A stretch of DNA of 9,980 nucleotides, from NCBI GenBank assembly GCA_003222235.1, contig QHVD01000153.1, positions 1 to 9,980 on the forward strand, given 5' to 3'. The stretch comes from Gemmatimonadota bacterium (GTDB lineage: Bacteria > Gemmatimonadota > Gemmatimonadetes > Gemmatimonadales > GWC2-71-9). Below the pieces are notes generated by a model, which was given only the letters and a program-made list of their open reading frames with translations, did not search any database and was not told the origin of the DNA. Below, one piece after another: positions 6,043 through 9,980 of this stretch. The position numbers and the translations under genes are program-made. Each line of letters begins with the position of its first letter. The stretch's first letter is position 1.

Positions 6043-6067
6043 CAAAGTCAACTAACGAGTGTCTACT
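6039..6067 (+). promoter_or_regulatory. Promoter and operator-like dyad of the MarR-GNAT gene
   Basis: A perfect -35 box TTGACA (6039-6044) is followed after 17 nt by TCTACT (6062-6067), four of six matches to the -10 consensus. Transcription would start near 6074, 36 nt before the ATG. The -35 box is embedded in an inverted repeat, TTGAC-aaa-GTCAA (6039-6051). A dimeric MarR-type protein bound there would block RNA polymerase, so autorepression is likely. The box also overlaps the stop codon of the chorismate mutase gene (6040-6042). Confidence 0.65.
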
Positions 6068-6109
6068 TCGCCCATCGCTACCCGCTCACACGCCCGCGAG
6101 GGAACGACC

Positions 6110-7039
6110 ATGGTGCAGGCCGACTTCGATCGACGCGTCGCCGCCGTGCGGCGCTTCAATCGGTTCTACACCAAGCATATCGGGCTGCTGCGCGAGCATC
6201 TGTTGGAGAGCCCGTTTTCCCTGACCGAGGCGCGCGTGATCTATGAGCTCGCTCATCACGAACGGACCACGGCGACCGAGCTCGGCAGGGAGCTGGGATT
6301 GGACGCCGGCTATTTGAGTCGCATCCTGCGACGCTTCGCGAAGCACGAGCTGATCGACCGAAAGCCCTCGAAGAGCGACGGCCGCCAGCGCTTCTTGTCC
6401 CTCGCCCGGCCAGGGCAGCGGGCCTTCGCCAAGCTCAACCGAGACTCGCACGAGGAAATCGGCGCATGGCTGGGCAGGCTGCCGAAGGCGTCACAGAACG
6501 ATCTGGTGGCCGCGATGCACACGATCGACGAGGTGCTCCGCACCGAGCCCGAGGAGAAGGCCTCGTTTCTGCTCCGGCCACACCAGCCCGGCGACATGGG
6601 ATGGGTCGTGGGGCGCCACGGCGCGCTCTATGCCCAGGAATACGGATGGGACGAGCGGTTCGAGGCGCTGGTCGCGGAGATCGTCGCAAAGTTCATCAAG
6701 CGGTATGACGGGAAACGGGAACGGTGTTGGATCGCCGAGGTGGAAGGCGAAAACGCCGGCTCCGTGTTTTGCGTCAAGGAGTCGGCAACCGTGGCCAGGC
6801 TGCGCCTCCTCCTGGTGGAGCCACGGGCGCGCGGGTTGGGCATCGGCACCCGCCTGGTGAACGAATGCCTGCGCTTCGCTCGAGAGGTGGGCTACCGAAA
6901 GATCACGCTCTGGACGAACGACGTGCTGGACGCCGCTCGACATATCTACGAAAAGACCGGGTTTCGCCTGGTTCACGAGGAAGCGCACCACAGCTTCGGA
7001 CACGACCTGGTCGGACAGACGTGGGAGCGGGAGTTGTGA
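6110..7039 (+). CDS. MarR-type winged-helix regulator fused to GNAT acetyltransferase
   Basis: This 309-residue protein joins a DNA-binding and an acyl-transfer domain. Residues 1-145 resemble MarR family regulators: helical dimerisation ends, a helix-turn-helix at about 53-76 (TATELGRELGLDAGYLSRILRR) and a basic wing with SDGRQR at 89-94. From about 150 to the end it is a GNAT N-acetyltransferase with the acetyl-CoA loop RGLGIG at 241-246, followed by the TNDVLDAARHIYEKTGF segment typical of motif B. Fusions of this kind are widespread, but their substrates are mostly unknown. The ATG at 6110 follows GAGGGAA (6098-6104) by five bases. A GTG at 6059 would fall before the predicted transcription start. 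The gene has its own promoter with an operator-like dyad, so autoregulation is likely. A hairpin and G-rich tract separate it from the methyltransferase gene. Confidence 0.92.
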   Translation: MVQADFDRRVAAVRRFNRFYTKHIGLLREHLLESPFSLTEARVIYELAHHERTTATELGRELGLDAGYLSRILRRFAKHELIDRKPSKSDGRQRFLSLARPGQRAFAKLNRDSHEEIGAWLGRLPKASQNDLVAAMHTIDEVLRTEPEEKASFLLRPHQPGDMGWVVGRHGALYAQEYGWDERFEALVAEIVAKFIKRYDGKRERCWIAEVEGENAGSVFCVKESATVARLRLLLVEPRARGLGIGTRLVNECLRFAREVGYRKITLWTNDVLDAARHIYEKTGFRLVHEEAHHSFGHDLVGQTWEREL

Positions 7040-7057
7040 CGACGCAACGCGGGCGTC

Positions 7058-7080
7058 CCGAGCCGCGGTGTCGGGCTCGG
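7058..7080 (+). other. GC-rich hairpin after the MarR-GNAT gene
   Basis: CCGAGCC (7058-7064) pairs perfectly with GGCTCGG (7074-7080) around a nine-base loop. It lies 19 nt after the MarR-GNAT stop codon and has no T-tract, so it is not a standard intrinsic terminator. It may pause polymerase or protect the 3' end of the message. Confidence 0.5.
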
Positions 7081-7085
7081 TAGCC

Positions 7086-7111
7086 GGGGATCGGGGCGGG
7101 GGGGGCGGGGG
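7086..7111 (+). other. G-quadruplex-type motif at the methyltransferase start
   Basis: Four guanine runs (7086-7089, 7093-7096, 7098-7105, 7107-7111) have loops of three, one and one bases. The last run ends four bases before the ATG at 7116, occupying the place of a Shine-Dalgarno site. In RNA it could fold and limit translation. Folding is inferred from pattern only. Confidence 0.6.
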
Positions 7112-7115
7112 CAGG

Positions 7116-7877
7116 ATGCAGCCGGCGGAGCAGCCGTTCAAGGATCACTTCTCCGACAGCGCCGCGGCCTACGCGGCGCGTCGGCCGAGCTATCCGACGG
7201 CGCTGGTGGACTTCCTCGCGGAGGTGGCCCCGCGTCGCGAGCTCGCGTGGGAGTCGGGTTGCGGCTCGGGGCAACTGTCCGTGCTCCTGGCCGGCCGCTT
7301 CGAGCAGGTGATTGCAACGGACGCAAGCGCGGAGCAGATCGCGCAGGCCAGGCCCCACCCGAACGTGCGCTACGCGCAGGCCCCCGCGGAGGCGAGCGGG
7401 CTGCCGGCGGCCGTCGTCGATCTCGCCGTCGCCGCGCAGGCCGCGCACTGGTTCGACCTCGCCGGCTACTACGCCGAGGTGAGGCGGGTCGCGCGACGGG
7501 GTGCGATCATCGCTCTCGCGACCTATGCGACCATGAGCATCGACGACGACATCGATCGCGTGGTCAAGCGCTTCTATCTGGATGTGGTGGGGCCGTATTG
7601 GCCGCCGGAGCGACGCCACACCGAGGACGGCTACCGGTCGCTGCCGTTCCCCTTCGAGGAGCTCCCGGAGCCCGAGCTCGAGATGCGTGCGGAGTGGGCG
7701 CTCGCCGATGTGGTCGGATACGTTGAGACATGGTCGGCCGTGCGTGCGATGGCGCGAGCGACCGGTCGCGCGCCGATCCCGGAGCTCCGCCGGGATCTCG
7801 CGCGCGTCTGGGGGCCCGAAGCGGCAGTGCGACCGGTGCGCTGGCCGCTGGCGCTCCGCGTCGGACGTTTAAGCTAG
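7116..7877 (+). CDS. Class I SAM-dependent methyltransferase
   Basis: This encodes a 253-residue methyltransferase of the Rossmann-like class I fold. The SAM-binding glycine loop is WESGCGSGQ (45-53). Asp69 in IATDASAEQI is the acidic residue expected to hold the ribose of SAM. A later AAQAAHWFD segment corresponds to motif IV in this family, and the end, PLALRVGRLS, looks natural, so the gene seems intact. The opening, with an early YxxRRPSYP segment, resembles a common group of small-molecule methyltransferases with few known substrates. The ATG at 7116 gives the expected N-terminus. It has no clear Shine-Dalgarno site, only a G-rich tract ending in GGCAGG. A GTG at 7068 would add a Gly-rich tail and is less likely. 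It may be read through from the MarR-GNAT gene 76 nt upstream. Confidence 0.88.
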   Translation: MQPAEQPFKDHFSDSAAAYAARRPSYPTALVDFLAEVAPRRELAWESGCGSGQLSVLLAGRFEQVIATDASAEQIAQARPHPNVRYAQAPAEASGLPAAVVDLAVAAQAAHWFDLAGYYAEVRRVARRGAIIALATYATMSIDDDIDRVVKRFYLDVVGPYWPPERRHTEDGYRSLPFPFEELPEPELEMRAEWALADVVGYVETWSAVRAMARATGRAPIPELRRDLARVWGPEAAVRPVRWPLALRVGRLS

Positions 7878-7930
7878 ACGCACAGACGATTAGGCTAGAC
7901 GCGCAGACGCACAGGCGCACAGGCTAGGCG
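7873..7930. repeat. Short imperfect repeat tract between convergent genes
   Basis: The 16-mer GCTAGACGCACAGACG (7873-7888) recurs with one change at 7894-7909, a period of 21. It is followed by two copies of CACAGGC (7910-7916, 7918-7924) and a third GGCTAG word (GGCTAGGCG, 7922-7930). The stop codons of both convergent genes lie inside the outer CTAG words: TAG 7875-7877 for the methyltransferase, and CTA 7924-7926 (TAG on the minus strand) for the sigma-like gene. The tract looks like slippage-type expansion. No inverted ends or target duplication indicate a mobile element. Confidence 0.65.
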
Positions 7931-8277
7931 TCCGTAGGCACGTGCGCCTGCTCGCTCCTGGGTCCCGGGCTCCGCGCGGCGAGCAGCGCAACCGCGCAGG
8001 ACCGGGTCAGGTCGACCAGCCAGCGGGCCACGCTGCTCCGGCTCGCTTGGAAGGACGCCGCGGAGCGCCAGGCTTCACGCATCGCCCGCGCCACGGCCCT
8101 CTTCGCTTCGACCGAATCGAACACGATGCCAAATGCGAGCACGTGCAAAGTCGGCCCGTGGCGCCGGTACAGGCACGCGAGCGCCTTTCGGTCCTGCAGT
8201 TCGGCGATCTGCTGGAGCAGCGAGCAGTCGGTGATTGCCGGCTCGTTCGGCTGTGTGGCCGTGTCCCTTCCCGACAT
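7924..8277 (-). CDS. ECF sigma factor region 2-like small protein
   Basis: This encodes a 117-residue protein resembling the N-terminal half of an ECF sigma-70 factor. Residues 29-102 follow the region 2 pattern: DRKALACLYRRHGPTLHVLAF, then VEAKRAVARAMREAWRSAASF, then RSSVARWLVDLTRSCAVALL, comparable to the LY..Y.....A..., W..a..Fd and WL..i.R..A...lR elements of that family. The acidic DAED/VVQEVF core expected in region 2 is replaced by basic and neutral residues (about 54-66), and there is no region 4, so it is unlikely to be a conventional sigma factor. The ATG at 8277 has a strong GGAGGA six bases upstream, arguing that it is translated. It may be a degraded gene, an RNA polymerase- or anti-sigma-binding regulator, or half of a split factor. 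It is divergent from a hybrid histidine kinase, and its stop codon lies in a repeat tract. Confidence 0.65.
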   Translation of the reverse strand: MSGRDTATQPNEPAITDCSLLQQIAELQDRKALACLYRRHGPTLHVLAFGIVFDSVEAKRAVARAMREAWRSAASFQASRSSVARWLVDLTRSCAVALLAARSPGPRSEQAHVPTDA

Positions 8278-8490
8278 CCCGTATCCTCCGAGGCGGGCGG
8301 CGAATGCCGCGTGTGAGAGCGTGCTGAATGTACCATTGTCCACAGAATGTGCACTATGTGCAGAACCACCATTACCAAGGATGGCGCGCACGCAGGCGTG
8401 GTAACGCCGGCGGACCGGACGGCGTGTGACCCGCATCACGGGATCGGCGGGGGACCATGGAGGGTATTTGGGAAGCCAACGAGACAGCCG
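8278..8490. promoter_or_regulatory. Divergent intergenic region with operator-like dyad
   Basis: This 213-nt gap between the sigma-like gene and the histidine kinase gene has an AT-richer centre (8325-8385). The centre contains the perfect dyad TGCAC-tat-GTGCA (8350-8362), which also forms a direct repeat of ATGTGCA with a period of nine (8347-8353, 8356-8362). Promoters for both genes should be here. The only box noted is TACATT on the minus strand, without a matching -35, so no promoter is called. Confidence 0.4.
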
Positions 8491-9980
8491 ATGGATCCGA
8501 GGATAGTGCTCGACAACCTCGATGTCGGGGTGATGGCGATCAGTCCTGACTGGACGATCGCGGAATGGAGCGCGCCCGCCGCCCGGATCACCGGCCTGCC
8601 GGCCGAGCGGGTGGTCGGCAGGAATTTCTGGGTCGCGTTCCCGTCCACAAAAGCCACGCCCGTCGAGCGCGTGCTGCGGGACGTGCTCGCCGACGGAGAG
8701 CCGCGGATGCTCGTGACGCCGGCGCGCGCCCCGGAGCTGAAGGGCATGGTGTTCGAGACTCGAGTGACGCGGGCGCCGGGGAATTACTTGCTCATGCTGT
8801 TCCGGCAGGTGCGCCAAGAGCTCGACCCCCAGTCTCCCACGGCCCCGATTCTCGCGGCGTTCGAGCGAGAGCGCCGGCTCTACCTGCAGCTCTTCGACTC
8901 ACTGCCAATCCCCGCGCTGGTCGTGGCGATCGACGGGCAGATTCTCGAGGCGAATCCGGAGGGCGTTGGGCTGCTCGGCGCCGCGGATGCGCCGGCGCTG
9001 CGTGGCCGGTCGCTGGGCGATTGGGCGGCGGAGGCCGAGCGCAGCGCCCTCCTCGCCACGCTGCGCGACGCCGTCCACGGGCGGCAGCAGCTCCACCTGA
9101 CGCTCGACTTCGGCGGTGAGGCGGCGCGCGAAGTGGACGCGGTGATCGAGAACGTGGCGCCGGGGGAGTCGTCGGCGAAGCTCCTGTTCCTGGCTGTGGA
9201 CGTGTCCCGCGAGCTACTGCTGCAGCGCCGGCTCCTCAAGGCGGACCGGCTCTCGCAGCTCGGCGTGCTGGTCTCCGGAGTGGCGCACGAGCTGAATAAC
9301 CCGCTCTCGGCCATCGCCGCATTCGCAGAGCTGCTCAAGATCGATACGAAAAATCCCGAGCACCGTGAGAGCGCCGAGATCATTCATGCGGAGGCGATGC
9401 GTGCCGGGCGCGTGGTGCGGACGCTCCTCGACTTCGCCCGGCAGCGACCGCGGGTGCGGCAGGCCGTGGCGATCAAGGACGTCGCCGAGCGGGTCGTCGC
9501 TCTCCACAAGGGCGACCTCAAGAAGGGGCGCGTCCAGGCGTTCATCCTGATCCCAGACGACCTTCCCGCCGTGATCGGGGACCCTCAGGAGTTGCAGCAG
9601 GTGCTCCTGAACGCCCTGGCGAACGCCGAGCAGGCGGTCGCGGCGACCGGGCGAGGGGGGAAGGTCGTGATCGAGGCGCGCCGCGTCGATGATCGCGTGG
9701 TGGTGATGGTGGAGGACACGGGGCCGGGCGTGCCGCCGGACATCATCGACCGGGTGTTCGAGCCGTTCTTCACCACGAAGGGCGAGGCCGGCACGGGGCT
9801 CGGGCTCGCCATCAGCTCCGGGTTGGTGAAAGCCATGAGCGGGCGCATGTACATCCACAACGTCGAGGGCGCGGGCGCCAGGCTGGTGGTCGAGCTGCCG
9901 TCGGCACCGGTATCTGCCCAGCCCGAGGTCGAACGCCCGGCCCGAGCGGTGGAGCGTCCCCTCTCGGTCCTGATCGTGGA
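8491..9980 (+). CDS. Hybrid sensor histidine kinase (PAS-PAS-HisKA-HATPase-REC), truncated by window end
   Basis: At least 496 residues are visible and the frame is open at the window edge. No membrane segment or signal peptide is seen, so it is a cytosolic sensor. Two PAS-like domains (about 1-110 and 126-240) precede a dimerisation domain with phospho-acceptor His266 in GVAHELNNPLS. The ATPase domain has an N-box LLNALANA (Asn374, Asn378), G1 box EDTGPGVP (Asp409), F-box FEPFFTTK and G2 box GTGLGLA. After a Pro/Ala/Glu linker (471-490), LSVLIV followed by a codon beginning GA starts a receiver domain, whose acidic pocket would follow just past the edge. The ATG at 8491 begins at the first PAS domain. 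Its ribosome binding site is weak (GAGA at 8481-8484), and no start codon was seen in this frame immediately upstream. Signal and partner are unknown; the PAS sequences show no obvious cofactor ligand. Confidence 0.9.
   Translation, partial: MDPRIVLDNLDVGVMAISPDWTIAEWSAPAARITGLPAERVVGRNFWVAFPSTKATPVERVLRDVLADGEPRMLVTPARAPELKGMVFETRVTRAPGNYLLMLFRQVRQELDPQSPTAPILAAFERERRLYLQLFDSLPIPALVVAIDGQILEANPEGVGLLGAADAPALRGRSLGDWAAEAERSALLATLRDAVHGRQQLHLTLDFGGEAAREVDAVIENVAPGESSAKLLFLAVDVSRELLLQRRLLKADRLSQLGVLVSGVAHELNNPLSAIAAFAELLKIDTKNPEHRESAEIIHAEAMRAGRVVRTLLDFARQRPRVRQAVAIKDVAERVVALHKGDLKKGRVQAFILIPDDLPAVIGDPQELQQVLLNALANAEQAVAATGRGGKVVIEARRVDDRVVVMVEDTGPGVPPDIIDRVFEPFFTTKGEAGTGLGLAISSGLVKAMSGRMYIHNVEGAGARLVVELPSAPVSAQPEVERPARAVERPLSVLIV

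Noticed and set aside
7873..7930. The repeat tract as a CRISPR array.
   Set aside because: Units are too short, the period is 21 and there are no unique spacers.

Overview
The window is GC-rich, densely coding bacterial DNA. The exported and lipoprotein-type proteins point to a Gram-negative cell envelope. The gene mix (DUF1207 protein, di-haem oxidoreductase lipoprotein, secreted M14 peptidase, MarR/GNAT fusion, cytosolic PAS hybrid kinase) suggests an environmental lineage such as Gemmatimonadota. That placement is inferred from gene style and no marker gene is present. There are no tRNA or rRNA genes, insertion sequences or CRISPR arrays.

Layout. Positions 1-375 hold no convincing gene, but contain hairpins, a G-quadruplex-type tract and a -10-like box leading into an exported DUF1207 protein (376-1257, +). 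A convergent alpha/beta-hydrolase, probably a lipoprotein, follows on the minus strand (1372-2382). A divergent gap then leads to a di-haem oxidoreductase lipoprotein (2560-3759, +) and, 44 nt further on, a secreted M14 zinc carboxypeptidase (3804-5459, +). These two probably form an exported-protein operon.

The most interesting part is 5460-6110. An AroQ-type chorismate mutase (5710-6042, +) is preceded by a short reading frame carrying Phe-Tyr-Phe-Ala-Ala-Phe, and then by a strong intrinsic terminator that ends only about 35 nt before its start codon. A 7-nt segment upstream (5581-5587) is perfectly complementary to the 5' arm of that terminator. Together these look like a Phe/Tyr leader-peptide attenuator. 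The chorismate mutase stop codon overlaps the -35 box and an operator-like inverted repeat of the next gene, a MarR-GNAT fusion (6110-7039, +), suggesting autoregulation.

A class I SAM methyltransferase (7116-7877, +) follows, with a G-quadruplex-type tract where its ribosome binding site should be. It converges across a short imperfect repeat tract on a minus-strand protein (7924-8277) that resembles only region 2 of an ECF sigma factor. Divergent from that, a soluble PAS-PAS-HisKA-HATPase hybrid histidine kinase (8491 to the window edge, +) begins a receiver domain where the sequence ends. The shared 213-nt gap carries a short dyad that could be an operator for either gene.
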